From the NCBI GenBank assembly GCA_930367205.1, contig OV884012.1, positions 34,692,796-34,756,795 on the forward strand: a stretch of 64,000 nucleotides of DNA, written 5' to 3'. Source of the stretch: Acanthosoma haemorrhoidale (lineage: Eukaryota; Arthropoda; Insecta; Hemiptera; Acanthosomatidae). The notes beneath the pieces were generated by a model. That model did no database searches and was not told the DNA's origin. It saw nothing but the letters and a program-made list of their open reading frames with translations. Position 1 is the first letter of the stretch; every line of letters begins with the position of its first letter. Below are positions 14,221 through 27,094 of this stretch, in pieces. The position numbers and the translations under genes are program-made.

Positions 14221-14564
14221 GAAATTATTTCATTTTGGCAAACTTGTTTTTTTAATGCCTTTGAAATTTCGTTACCATACCGTTTTTAATTTTTCAAAAT
14301 CCGTGCATTGATTCTTAATCCTGACTTGTTTTTCATACTTCCCGTTAATTCAACAAAACACTTATTAGCACATTTTAAATTATCGTGAAATATAACCTTT
14401 GAAATTCTTAGATTAAATGAATTTTTACGACTAATATCGTACAACCTGCAGACTCTTCTGTACTCGGCAAGTATTTTTCGATACCGTCTATAATTAATTC
14501 TTAATAAATTGTTATTATTGTTAAATAGCTTCGTTTGAATGCGATTTCGTGGCTGATTGAAGAG

Positions 14565-14795
14565 CGCGAGGGACTTCCCAAAACTCCGCTTCCTTTTTCG
14601 AAAGCGAGGGAGGTGACAATCATGCGGATTTGGGAGGTCCTGGGCTTTTTGTAAATACTTTATGAATGAGCGAGTGAACGAATGAAGAGTTATAAATATG
14701 GTATGAATGAGAACATTGGACACAATTACTTATTGCCCAATTAGGCAGATTGTAATCTTATCACAATAAATATTTGATTTGTTGTTGTTGTTGGA
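14565..14795 (+). mobile_element. 5'-truncated LINE 3' UTR fragment
   Basis: This matches, on the same strand sense, the 3' UTR of the Jockey-like LINE at 19830-20941. Shared blocks are CTCCGCTTCCT, AGGGAGGTGACAA, TGAGCGAGTGAA and CAGATTGTAAT. Instead of poly(A) it runs into a (TTG)n stretch. The flanking DNA 14221-14564 shows nothing I recognise. Confidence 0.6.
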
Positions 14796-16135
14796 TGTGA
14801 TTTGAGAAAGCTAACGACTTATTTTGAACGTGGTAGGCCAAGATCATTCAATTCTAATTTTATTATTGAGAACTTACGAGTTATTGTAATCAGTGTAATC
14901 CAAGGTTTCATTGAATGTATGTAAATTACAGAACGATTAGATCATTCCAACTAATTTTAATGTTAATTAATTAATGTTCAAGGGGCAGATTTGTATTGAC
15001 TTTTATGTTTGATGTTTTAACAATTAATGTTTGACCAAAAAGAGAAATGCCTTTAGATTTGTGTGTCCCATTTCAGCGAGACTGGTTCATTTTTATAGAC
15101 TTAATTTACTACAGGAGAGAGGGGAAACACGAAAGCCGGTGCCTTTACCGTTGCCGAGTTATGTCCCCTCGTTTTCGGTCTCGGCAATTATCCTGCTTGA
15201 TAAGTTGTTGTATGTCGCTAATGTATGTTTCTACCTTGCGGTGACCTCTCGCGTGTATGAACCAGTTTGCCAACGGTACTCCCTCAGCTAATTAACTAGC
15301 TCTGTTTAGTAATGAAGTGAATAATTTGAATCAGCTTTAGATGAAAGATATAACCACCAATTTTACTTGCCGAGTATTTAACACAACCATTTGATTAATC
15401 TCTGGTTTTTGGTCTCAAATCATTGGGTTAATAAAAAAAACCGTGACCACTGATAATTATCTACTTTAAGTTGTAAAAAAAAAACTGGGACGAAATCTCA
15501 TGTGAATAATAATAACCTGCAGAACAAGAAAAATCAACGGTAGCAAAATAGAAATATCACACGACATAAAAAAAAAAAAACGGTTTTTATAAACAAAGTA
15601 AAATAAAGTGTAAGCCTCAATTAAGAAAAAAATATATTTAAATGCATTCCGTTTATAAATTCATATATGGGACGTTATAGAAATAGAACACAATAAAAAA
15701 AAAATCCAGGAAAATGGATTATTAAGTTGAAAGAAAACCTTCAATTTAACACATACATCGTATCATACCCGAAAAATAACCAATAGTAAAGAAAAAGGAA
15801 TAAGAAAGGTTCCAGGTAAACAGCAGGACATCCTACAGGATAACATAAAATTAAAATATAAAACCTAATAGAAGAATAGTTCTCAAGCTGGATGATGATG
15901 AGGTGTTGGAATATGAGGCTTATGAAAATAAGTAATGATGAAGAGTGGTGGATATTAGAAGGGCAGAATTCCCGAGAGTGGTGGAGCGAGCTAGAAAACA
16001 GCGATCGAATGCTGATTGATTTTTTTCGTATCCCCTTGTTATTAAAAATTTTCGAATTCAATATAAATTCTATAATAATAAAAAAAAGGCTTGACCTGGC
16101 CGACCACAAACCCTTGCCTAGGTACCCCTAGGCTC
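14796..16135. other. Non-coding spacer between inverted retroelement ends
   Basis: The spacer is AT-rich with several A homopolymers (15480, 15570, 15700). Open stretches on both strands at 15741-16131 overlap each other, have no domain signature and look accidental. Confidence 0.4.
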
Positions 16136-16328
16136 CACCCTCGGTAGACTCTCACTACCTTCCTGATTCCACCCGCCTCCTTTAGGTATACCCCACCCTA
16201 TATCCTTCTCATACATCCTTCAAATGGGGGACTCCCCTTAGTGAAAGGCACTCATTAGCCCAAAATAATTTTCCCACATCCTATTTTATAAGTTTGAAAG
16301 CTAAGAAAAAAAAAAAAAAATAAAAAAA
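16136..16328 (+). repeat. Retroelement 3' end, right arm of the inverted pair
   Basis: This is the inverted counterpart of 14001-14220, at roughly 85% identity by eye. It ends in an A tract at about 16306-16320. Sequence just upstream (16095-16135) is not present in the left copy, so the two copies have different 5' truncation points. Confidence 0.6.
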
Positions 16329-16344
16329 TAAATTCTACATAAAT

Positions 16345-17030
16345 GAATCTATGTACAATAGGTCAATAATATATGTCCTGTAGATTGGTTACATTTTATA
16401 CAATTTTACTGTGTGATTTGCAATTGTTACATAGGTATAATGTACACTATACATTCGTTGTCTGTATACGTTTAAAATGGGGCTCACCTTATGTTTTTTT
16501 TGTTTCAAAACCCCTTTTTTCAAAAAATTTTTACAAACAAATGAACAAATTTACAGATTTATCCTTTTCCTGCATAGCATAACATGCATTTGAAGTAGGG
16601 TAGGATTACAAAAAACATTTTTCGTTTTAAAGTCAAAATTACAAAAACAATAGACTGGACTAGGAGATAGGGCTCACCTTTGGTTTACAAATTTGGGAAA
16701 ACTTACATACTAAAACTTAAAACTAAAACATAATAGCGTTCCTGCCTCGACTGCGTTCTGCCATCGATAGAGGAACGGAGCTGGGGTTATCTTGCTAAAT
16801 ACCGGGTCGGTCAAGTATTGCAACGAATCGAAGAATTTGATATGTCTACGTTGAATGAATTCATCCACCGTAGGCAGATCAAAGACCTCGTGAAGCTCAC
16901 TGTTGCTCCGCTGCTCGAATGTAGTATGTCTGACCACTTTCATCGGTATGCCGTTTTGAAATTTCACCTTATGTGAGCTGCAGAGCTCTTTATAAAGAGC
17001 TTGTGTTCCGGGAGTGGTCCGAGGGTTCAC
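16345..17030 (-). pseudogene. Jockey-like LINE ORF2 C-terminus and 3' UTR (decayed)
   Basis: On the minus strand, 17030-16710 encodes a C-terminal LINE fragment containing KVKFQNG, KVVRHTTFE, DLPTVDEFI and HIKFFDSLQYL. It aligns with the fragment at 39425-39808 (FQNGIMRKVVRHTSLE, HIKFFDSLQHL). The catalytic part of the reverse transcriptase is absent. AAAGGTGAGCCC near 16670 is the 3' UTR signature shared with 39910 and 59940. No intact protein can be made. Family naming rests on established Jockey-clade ORF2 C-terminal features. Confidence 0.65.
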
Positions 17031-19829
17031 ACTGTAGGTTATTGTAAATAAAAGGAGGAGTTATGAGATTACTTTCTGTAGTGACTTGTGTTAACTACAT
17101 CAAACTTGGCGCTATCTCAACGTTAGGCAATATGAGTGAGTAATCAGCTGTGACATTAGGCGTTCCTTTCATCTACTCTAGGCTCAAGTCGGATTAAATG
17201 TTGATCTTTAACTATAGTTAAAACGTCTGTTTTTAATTTTTGCGTTGTTTACATAAAGCGTAAGTGTCTCAATGCTGGTTATTAATAAGAAGCAATTATT
17301 TATCTCACTATTATTGCACCGCATGAATTCATGATGTGTGCAATCTGTGCGCGCCGATGTGGGAAAGGAAGGAGCGCAATCGATAAAAAAGGCCCTAAGC
17401 AGGCTGGCTGCAGGCGATGATAAGCCGCACAATCAGCAGTAGGGCAGGTGTTCAGGTTCGATGAATTAGTACTAATGGTGGCCTAATGAGGGAGCTGATG
17501 CCTCCGCCGCCTGATAGGGCACGCTACCATCCTCAGGTCTAACGAGCTTCTTCCATCTCCTGCTCTCATCTAGTCCTCCAGTTCTCAGGTCTTAGTCTCC
17601 ACTCACGGTAGCCTTTCAAGTCTTATCTCGGTCATTACTCTTCCAGATACCAATATATCTCCAAATAGCTTCATTGTACTGGCAATGCTACTGACGAAAA
17701 TGTATTTACATCAGTTGTTAACAATGTCGATTTTTTTTAATGATGAATCAATCATTCGTTTTTTGTCTTGAAAGAGAGTTAGTTCATCCGTTGGTTGAAA
17801 ATTTAGAATTATATTCACCTCGTAGAATCATATTATGAATGTATATTTGAGTCGAGAAATAAAGACGGAGCTTAAAAAAAAAAAAAGTTGGTACCATTCG
17901 GTGAAATTTGAGCTTTCTGAATTCATATCTCACACTTCAGGCAATCCTGCGACAATAAATGCTTATATATTCTAACAGAGATGACGTTTTGTGGGCAAAG
18001 ACTCGTAACGGCTAATTTTAATAGTTGTTTTATTTTGTCAACATTTAGAGATTATTCCACAAATGAAATTAATTACTTTTAATCAAAAATAACATTATTT
18101 TAACATTGGTTTGATAAACTCTCTCGCAGAACTGTTTCTTTATTTAGAGTTCGTATGGAATTAAAAGAAAATATCTTTGGTGACATTTATTAGTTAATGA
18201 TGTTTCTTTTTAATTATAATAATAATTGTAATACTTTAAAATCCTTTGAACAAAGCTTCAGGCAAGTTCCAGTTACTGTAAATGTCTAATTTTTAAGATT
18301 ATAGGTTACGTTAAATAAAAGTTTAAACATTTAATTCCACTGAAAAGGATGTGATGGAATGCTCTGTTCCGAGAATATACTTTAAGACTGGGCTATAAGA
18401 AACTACGCCTCTGTGCTCTAACAGCTGATGATAAATACAGTGCCCACTTAATCGGTGAAGTGAACGGCCTCCTAGATACTGTCCAGAGCTGACACTGCCT
18501 CATCTATCTCAGTCGAGAACAAATGGCGATTTAATGTCCGTACCAGCGGCGTCTTTAGAGCAGAATAATGGCCACTATTAACACTCGAAGTCTCCTCTCT
18601 CTGTCACATCATGTCTCACTGAGCCCTGTTATTCCATTATTGACATTTATTTGTATAAAGTGGGAAAAACAAATATCCTGGAAAGCTAAATGTTTTCAAT
18701 AGTTTCTGTTTAAAATTGCAATGGACAATGAAAGGTAGATATGTAATGAATTTATTTCAATTATTTCTCTTCTGTTAATAACATGATTCGACCCGTAAAA
18801 AATGGGTTTAAATTAATTAAAATTTGTGATACTCCGAAAGCCCGGGATCAAGAACAAATCTAAACAAGGATAAAACTAGAGCACCGAGAGAACTCCACTC
18901 AACTCTCCTTAAACTTTCCCGATTTCCTTAACTAGGAAAAGTTTCACAAGTATTTGTCAACTCAATAAAGGAAAATATATTATTTCCATTTCAGTATTGT
19001 CATCGTTATGCTATTAATGGTTATGTATAGAGATTTCGATTCACAACTCTCAAGATTTTTTATGATTATTTTTACAACTACATGAGAAAAAAATATTACT
19101 TGAATAATAATTTTAAGAATCTAGAATTTCTTTTGTTCATAATTAATTTACATACATACATATCAATATGGGTCTCCCCTCTTTCGACTGAAACCAGAGG
19201 CAATTGTTGAAATTTTTTTTTTGGAACCAGCCGTGACAAGAATGCACTGTCGTTAGTCAAGACCAGTGAAGAAAGAACAATCCAAATCTAAAAAACAAAA
19301 TCGTTTTTCAAATCAGACACCTGCTTGGTGCTCATTGGTCAAATCAAAGCATTCCAATCCTTACAGACTTTTGAATTATGGAAGCCTATGACCCGTGTTT
19401 GTTCCTTTCAGAAAAATTAGCTATTTTGAAGCAGCCTTTTAATTTACTTTCGCCACCAAAATCACAGTGGCCAGTGAAAAAGGATATTTAGATTACACCT
19501 TTTTTTTCGAAATAAGATGCTATATTTGCCGGGGACGAAGGTAGAGGTTTTACCTTCAAACATGTTAATCATTCATTTGTCTGTCTGTGTACAGTAACAT
19601 TTTGCTATTCTCGATTACGTTGTAACTATTTGTTTTGAAGATAATATATTAGAGTGCATCCGAACAAATTTAAAAATCGTATGACAACATCAATACACAA
19701 TAACAATATCATCAATACAATTGCCAAGTATTGAATATAATTTTTTAAAAATACGGTTTCATGTCAAATGAAATGAAGTTGAGTCCGTTCCTGTCCAAAA
19801 TTTGTTTAAAATGAAAAATAATTAAATGA
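17031..19829. other. Non-coding stretch
   Basis: No gene is recognised. Two GC-richer islands, 17430-17650 and 18400-18620, interrupt AT-rich DNA. The second contains CAGCTGATG, CACTTAATCGG and TATTAACACTCG and could be regulatory. Short A tracts occur near 17875. Confidence 0.4.
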
Positions 19830-20941
19830 TTTTTTTTTTTTTATAACAACTTTATTATGATAAAATTACAATCTGCCTGATTGGGCTATAAGTAATTGTG
19901 CTATATGATCTCGTTCATACCAATTTACAATTTGCATTCACTCGCTCACTCATACTGTATATACAAACAGCCCAGAGGCCCCCCAAGTCCACATGGTTGT
20001 CACCTCCCTAGCGTGTGAAGGAGGAAGCGGAGTCTTGGGGAGTCCCCCACGCTACTGCGTCAGCCGCGTCACTGGATAAGAGCCAGCGGAAGCTGACCAA
20101 GAGCGCGAGAGCCACAGACGCTCAGGACATGATTAGAGAAACTGGCCATTGCCAGGACTCCCACTGTCACTTATTTATAGCTGGTCACGAGGCCACTGCC
20201 GTTTTAGTCTCCGAGGAGGTTTATAGGGATGAGTGGTGCAGTGCAATGACTGTGCTAGGGAATTAGGGTGGTTGGATAGGTTACAATGGAATTTTGTGAA
20301 CTTGGAAGGGATCAGTTCAAGAATGTAGGATATATTAAGATCATTATGAAGGATTTTATTACTAACATAATAAGGGGCATTTACTATTGTTCTCAGGACT
20401 TCTGATTGAAAGGATTAGATGCGCTTGATGTTCGACTTTTTTGCTATCCCCCATAGCTCTATTCCGTATGTCCAGATTGGCTTAAGTATAACTTTGTAAG
20501 TAAGTAGTTTATTTTCTATTGAGAGATATGATGTCCTTCGAAGTAGTCTGTACAGTTGTCCAAAGCGTCTGTTTAGTTCTTGTCTTTTTAGCCTCGTGTG
20601 TGGGTTCCATGTCAGTCTTTTGTCGAGATGGAAGTCTAAATACCGTACTGTCTCAGTCACAGGGAGAGGAATTGAATTTAAAAAGACTGGCGGACAGGAC
20701 TTGCGGCAGAGGGTAAAGGTTATGTGGGAGCATTTTCCTTCATTGACTTTGATTCGCCATTGGTTGCACCAACACTCGATCTCATTAAGGTGTTTTTGAA
20801 GGTTATGGGATGCTATATCGGGGTCTGGATGGGTTGACAGGACTGCAGTGTCATCTGCAAATGTGGCCAAGAAGGTATTGGGAGTAGAGGGGACATCAGC
20901 GGTGTATAGGTTATAGAGGATGGGACCCAGGACGCTGCTTT
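19830..20941 (-). mobile_element. 5'-truncated Jockey-like LINE insertion
   Basis: The element is on the minus strand. It starts in the reverse transcriptase at about 20941, just after where the GVPQG block would be, with SSVLGPILYNLYTADVP. It runs through ORF2 to a stop at 20175 and a 3' UTR ending in poly(A), seen as T from 19830. Near-matching flanks (AAAAATAATTAAA left, AAAAATGTAATTAAA right) may be a target duplication with a small indel. Its 3' end recurs at 14565-14795 and 42243-42300. Confidence 0.8.
20175..20941 (-). pseudogene. LINE reverse transcriptase C-terminal half, one in-frame stop
   Basis: The frame encodes the ATFADDTAVLS catalytic block (the FADD form of the YxDD box), then RIKVNEGKC, RYLDFHLDKRLTWNPH, LLTYKVILKPIWTYG and a C-terminal tail ending RRLKRQWPRDQL. 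A single TAA at 20415-20417 interrupts the frame after SNIKRI. Reading continues in frame for about 79 codons to the natural stop at 20175. The fingers region and N-terminal endonuclease are lost by 5' truncation. The near-intact frame suggests a fairly young copy of a Jockey-clade element. Confidence 0.8.
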
Positions 20942-22969
20942 GTAAAAATGTAATTAAAAAAAAAAAAATAATTTATAAGAAAATGGAAAATGCTTATTTT
21001 ATACCTCCCGATCCGGTTTCAATAGGTTTTTTTTTTTATCTCAATAGTTTAGTTAGTTTTATTTTCAGTGACCATCGGTAGATTGTTCACGACCATTTAC
21101 TGAGCTTTAAACAGATTAGCACATTAGTCCCTCATATAGGTCATTCTTGCTTCGTTATGAATATGCTTACAAAATACAATTAAGTTCACAGTAAAAGGTA
21201 ATTTTAGTTAGTAAACATAAAAATTTAATATGTTACGAACCGGTTCCACCAGTGAATAGTAAATAATAGTCGCATACTTCAACAATAACATTTTGCTTGT
21301 TTATAGAAAAATTGTTGGTTTATGCCCTAATTTAACAATTATAGCCTTCGTTCGTACTAGAATCATAGTCTAAGTAAGCGCCAAATTAGTCCTCGACAGA
21401 AGTGTAGCTGTAATTGTATAGCTGTAAGAACTGTAATTTATTTGCAGGAGCAGTTAAAGAATCTTTAAGCCGACCCACTGAATATTCTATCAGGCCGGGA
21501 CGAGGGACTATCGCTTTTTTTATCCGGCTCTGATTGGAATAATTCAATAGCGATTTGTCCCTTTGTGTTTGCCGATCTATTACCTTTGGTTCCGGCCACT
21601 GCCGCTTTAAATAATAGAGGGAGCCACGGCCTTCTTGACCCTCTATTTAATTACAGAAGAATTGGTCTCCGTGAATTATGCAGGTGCTAATAACGAACAT
21701 CGTATGGGACTTCACAACTAGCCCGTCCTCACTAATTCAACGATGATGAGCGGTTCGTGACTGGTCTCAACAGCAACTCCTGGTCAGATTGCGGAAACGT
21801 TTTAAATAAAATAATCCCTTATTTTCCTTTCAGCACTAAAATACATTTCCAGCATAAACTGGTCATCACCTGTATTCAAAGTCAGAATACGGCAACTTTA
21901 AAAATGCAATTAAGAATTATTATAGTCTGTTTTTTTCCAATGCGAATTCCGGTTGTAATTGTTGCAATGCAGGGGTTTAAAAGTTAACACTTTAAAAGAG
22001 GGGAACGCTTATTCAATCACCGCCAACCCAAACAGGCGCCTAAGGCGGCGGTGGCTTCGCAACCTCCTCCAAATCAACTAGCATTTTGTTTCTTGTAAGC
22101 TCTGCCTGATAAAGTGTCGCAGTTTTGGCTAATAAGTCATTTTCGAAGAAAAAAAGGTCGTTAAAAACTGATGTCATAAGCACTGCTTATAGCACTTCGC
22201 GCATTGATAGCGAGTAAACATTATAATGAAGACTTTTTGCTACCAACAAAAAAAAAAGGGAGAGGTTGTTAATGGCTAATAATAACTTTTATAAATGACA
22301 TAAATGAACGAAACGTAAAAAGTCGTTATTTTTGGAAATTAAATTATCATATATGGTCTATAAGAGTTTTGATTGCAATCATATAAATTTAAAACGCAAG
22401 GCTCCCAATATGAATGCCTCGTTTCCACTCACATTCACCTGAATATTTAATACCAAATATTTTGTTATAATATTCACCTACAGATATGGTAAATAATGCT
22501 GATCAGGCGTACTTTATCAATTGAGAAATAAGATAATCGGGAAAAGTAATATTGAAATAACGACAACAACTTTAATGTTACGGATTAGTACCCGGGAATA
22601 AAGAGGCTGGAAATAGACTGCAGGCAGCCAAGATGCTTTTTTCTTTAAAAGTAATTAGGGAAACTTTGATTGAAGAGAATGTGGAACACTAGGGCGTGGG
22701 AGGAGGTAAATCAGGACCCCCCTCCTCCTAGGACTTAGTAAATACCAGACCACTTAAATGGCCCAGTACCGTTCATGAAAAGCCAATGACCACACTTCCG
22801 TTGAATGTAATGGAAGCTATGTTTGAGTACAAGCAATCCAGGGGTCCGACCACGACACCGTAACTAAGTGGTTCACTAATGAAAAGGAGTATCTATTTGT
22901 CATTTTATTTATATATTACTTTTTGAATTGTACATAGACGATCAAAGAAAAGTGTGCTTAGGAGGGGAG
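20942..22969. other. Non-coding stretch with a candidate regulatory island
   Basis: No gene is seen. The interval 21460-21745 is GC-richer and holds TTTAATTACAG, GTGAATTATG, GCTAATAACG and TTATCCGGC. It resembles the other TAAT-rich islands, and its function is unknown. The interval 22690-22730 can pair GGAGGAGG with CCTCCTCC as a short hairpin. Confidence 0.35.
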
Positions 22970-22976
22970 TGTAGAC

Positions 22977-23130
22977 ATGCGAGTAAGGTTAGCGCAGGGA
23001 GCAGCGCTGCGCCCACTGCTGTGCCTCACATACGGAACACTCCTGCCACTAATGAGCCTCCGTTGGGCTAAAAGGCCGCTTAAGTGGTCCTGTCACAGTG
23101 CCAGCCAGTCACCGCGGTTCAATTCCCGGC
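22977..23130 (+). repeat. Possible tRNA-derived SINE remnant
   Basis: GGTTCAATTCC near 23115 is close to the Pol III B-box consensus GGTTCGANTCC, with flanking CGC/CGG that could form a T stem. GTTAGCGCAGGGAGC near 22987 is a weak A-box candidate but lies too far upstream for a simple tRNA. The GC content contrasts with its surroundings. No acceptor stem can be folded, so this is not a tRNA gene. Confidence 0.25.
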
Positions 23131-26100
23131 TTGGCTTCTGTCTACCCTCCATTGTATTAATGGCTATAATCTGGGTCAGGCTTCGATTATGAATTATGAA
23201 AACGGACGTCAAGCGAAACAGACGCGATTGTATTTTGTATACAGGGCAGGCCATTAGGGTTGATCGACGGAATATCTCTTCTATCTAAAAATTAATCTAT
23301 GTTCCTTAACTATTGTGACTAATGTAGTGACCTAAGAGATGGTCACACATGAGCTCTCCAATAATTTACGTTACAAATTAGTTATCAAAGTACTTTTTCA
23401 AAAATAAATCAGGTTTTAAATATAACACCATATGTTTCTTTCTCTTCAAAAGTTTCTTTTTGTTGGTAAGCGCATTCAACATCTCATGTCTGCCACCCTC
23501 ACTCTATGACAATTGTAACATAATATATTCATTAAAAACGTTTGAAAAGAGCCGAACATTTGGTTTTATTTAAAATCTAAATTTTATGATCTCTTCCAAT
23601 CTCTTTGCTTTTGATCATAGCTAATCAAGCCGCAGTTAGAAAATAATTGTGAATTCATCAATGAGGAAAGGTAAGATATTTTTTTATGTTAATATCATAT
23701 TATCACTTTGGTTTTCTGTCAATTTTTGTTGGCCCTTTTCGAATTTGCCAATAAACTAGGCACGTCATCCATTAATTTGAGTATCATTTATTAACTTCAA
23801 TATTACTTAATAATGTACTTGTATAAAATTACTATATCTTCCATTAAATAGTTTTCAAGATAGGCTGAATTTTACTTGGTTACTTAGTCTTAACGGTTCA
23901 CGGCGATTTTAGGCTAAACAATAGCTTTGTTCTCAAATTGTTAATTTTCGTTGTTGCGTTTTAACCAACTACCATTTATTTATTCCAGCTGAGAATAGCG
24001 GGGGATAATTAAACAATCGACAAGCCGTTGCAAATATATTAATTATAAATCGTTGTTATATCTTCCGGGCATGCCCTGAATAACATCACTTATCGCTAAC
24101 AACACGGAAAAGCTGAAATGAATTTCCCACATTAGGGAAGGTAATTAACAATTTTGTGAAAATGTTATCGTGCTCGCGTATCGATAACCGCACGCTATGA
24201 GAGGAAAAGCTTTCACAAACCTCGGCTAAAAATAATTCACAAAATCAGATCATAAAGTATCGCTTAATTAATATGTTCTTTCTCGTCCAGAGGAACCGCC
24301 GGGTGGGGGGGGGCATTTTTCAAACCGACGGATGAAAAAACAAAAAAAAAAACAGAGAAATTAAAAATAGACGCTCTCTTTCAACTCGCTGACCGTTGAG
24401 TGTGGTCTTTCCCATTGAGTAAACCCCGTTCGGTCACTGTAGGACACTTTCCCACCGAAAATAACCATCACTCCACTAATTGGGTTCTAGTCGTTTGCTG
24501 GCCTTCGTGTGGCATTTCCTCGAATCGCTATTCCGTCCATTTCCTTCGACACGTAACCGTTAACTGCCACTTCCGGTCAGAAAATGACGCTGGAATCACG
24601 CATAAATCACTAGGTATTAATTACACCAGCCAGTTCACATACAAAAGTATGCTAATTCAGAAAAACTGTGACTCAATTTTCTTTTTCAGATACAAAATAA
24701 ATGATAAATCGTACAAATCACCAGTTCTTCCATGGATCGATCTATGATCTCTCCACTTTTTTTTTGTTATATTTCAAAAAATTAACACATAATAATTATA
24801 TCAAAGATAATATTATTATGAGGACCTTAATCGCTTTTAAAGATGATGATCACTCCTTTGAAATTAGAACATCTGTCTTTTTACTAGAACTTTACCATTG
24901 AAGGTACAGTCAGAGCGTTGTCCTCAGGAATCCGATTTCCTGATCCTCCAAGAAGATACCCGGTCGCTCGAGACCAGATAATTATATAAACTGTGAATAA
25001 CCGGGTTACGGGAACGGTTGGGAGAGGACGGACACATTTCGAAAAACGGTCCCAGGAACTTTTTTATCCGGTCGTTCCGACTGGACGGAACCGGTCCCAT
25101 GGGAAATGTAAATTCTAACATTTACAAAAAGAAAATCTTAATTAATGAACCAACTTCCTATAATTGGTTGAACTTTCCGAAACTCGGACGTCCCCACATC
25201 AATAAGGATTACGTTCTGAATCCGCTCCGAATGGTCCGGTGTTATACGATTTTATATTCTTGGAGGAGTGTCGTTGGATGTATCCACTTTTGGTCGGATT
25301 TGGAGTACAATCTGTGGCCGATAGTCAAATCGACGTCATATTTAAAGAGAAAGTGTCAATGACTCAGTCATTCCAGTATTCAAAAAAACCGACTACATGG
25401 TCCTCAAGGCTCAAGAGCCTCTCCAAACAGTTGACTGCTAAAGACAAGGAAAGAGTTCAAATTCCTTATTGAATGACTATCAGGGAAAATAAGAGGCAAA
25501 GGAATCCCATCAAGAGAGTTGAGATATGGAGCTTTGCAGCAACGAAAGAAGTGTATTTTGTGAATTGATAATATGACCTGATTGATTTTTACTACAATCA
25601 TGAATTAAAAAAAAATTTAGATTTATTTTCCGATTTTCTGAAATTTTTTAGTGAACTAACTATGTATTTATTTCGACCAATATATTCAGTATATTTCAAT
25701 TGCAAACAAATAAATTTATTATAACATAAAAAAAGTCTCATGAGTCAACGGAAGATGAGCTGAATGAAGTCTTCAACCCCGAATAAAATTGTTTTTTTTC
25801 CAAAGTGTCTTTGCTATTATGTATTAGTCTTATTATGCCATGCCAGTTGGTAATAAGTTCAAGGTCGGTTTATTTAATCCGCTCTAAGAATAAGACACGA
25901 TTAGCCTTAGTTCCAATAAAGATCAAGGTTTCGAAGGTAATCTTACGGAAAACGTTGAACTTTATACTTCGAGTACCCAAGGTAGGGAATGCTTAAACTA
26001 GACTTGGCGATGAAAACAATTTAAACTTTATAGGTTCATTGGGTTAGTTTTTTTTATTATTATGATTGTACCTGGTTATATAAGAATGTCCGAACAGACG

Positions 26101-26538
26101 GTCACGCACAGGACATGCCTTCACTGGCAGGCATGGTAATTACAATGTAGCTTGGACGGACCGTTGCAGCCCCCGAATATGTTCCAGGAAGAAGAAGATA
26201 AAGCGAAGAAATTGTATATTTTAGGTTTTAACTTCAAATCACAGGGGGGAGGGAAAAAAAAAAAAAGGGTTTGCTATACTAACCCTAAATTAAAACGAAT
26301 AAAATGATAAAATCATCAGAGCAGGAAGTTTATCGAGTGCAGCTCCATTTTAGTATTCATAACTTCTGGTACTGGGACGTAGAGACCATTTGAACAAATT
26401 ATGCAAATTCGCGATAATATTCCAAGAATGTTTGCTCGTAGTTTATCAGATTGTTTTTATCATATATCAGATTACTAGATGTGAGGTTCCAGCCATTTCA
26501 ACAACGAGGATTTACCGAATTTTTATCGGAGAAATCAA
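23131..26538. other. Non-coding stretch, includes an odd GC-richer patch
   Basis: No recognised gene. The interval 24400-25500 is compositionally different, with many CCGG/CGGTCCC words and overlapping open frames on both strands (24400-24747, 25018-25362, 25239-25472). None shows a known domain, splice border or repeat match in the window, so no function is proposed. The interval 26118-26141 contains a short hairpin (CATGCC/GGCATG). Confidence 0.35.
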
Positions 26539-27082
26539 TAATTTAAATAATCTGTCGGGTAATTAGTTTTGTTTATTTCTGATAGATTCGTATGACTTCT
26601 TAAGACTTATTTGGTGGCAAATTTTAGACAGATTTGAAATTATAAATAAAAAAAGGGGTTTGAATTTCTATATATGTAAACTCCAGCTGATGATCTCTGT
26701 GCTTGCTGTGTGAAGGTTACTTAGCTGTGTTTGGTCTGTGAAGGTTACTTTCAAGATAAGACTTATGTTTATTGTTTGTGTTGTGACTATAATACCCGGT
26801 AAATAACGTGTAATTTAAATAATCTGTCGGGTAATTAGTTTTGTTTATTTCTGATAGATTCGTATGACTTCTTAAGACTTATTTGGTGGCAAATTTTAGA
26901 CAGATTTGAAATTATAAATAAAAAAAGGGGTTTGAATTTCTATATATGTAAACTCCAGCTGATGATCTCTGTGCTTGCTGTGTGAAGGTTACTTAGCTGT
27001 GTTTGGTCTGTGAAGGTTACTTTCAAGATAAGACTTATGTTTATTGTTTGTGTTGTGACTACAATACCCGGTAAATAACGTG
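26539..27082. repeat. 272-bp direct tandem duplication, two copies
   Basis: Copy 1 is 26539-26810 and copy 2 is 26811-27082, in exact head-to-tail register. I see a single difference: T at 26790 versus C at 27062. Both copies start TAATTTAA, and the same 8 bases recur at 27083-27090, which points to unequal or slippage duplication between short repeats. Each unit also has an internal repeat of TGTGAAGGTTACTT. No coding frame spans the unit. The near-identity implies a recent event or an assembly artefact. Confidence 0.9.
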
Positions 27083-27094
27083 TAATTTAATTAA

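Noticed and set aside
14286..14723. 145-codon minus-strand frame
   Set aside because: It overlaps a plus-strand LINE 3' UTR fragment, has no domain signature, and its composition is like the AT-rich background.
15741..16131. Overlapping open frames on both strands
   Set aside because: Low-complexity AT-rich translation and no similarity to known families.
20015..20266. 83-codon plus-strand frame
   Set aside because: Antisense to the LINE ORF2 end and 3' UTR at 19830-20941.
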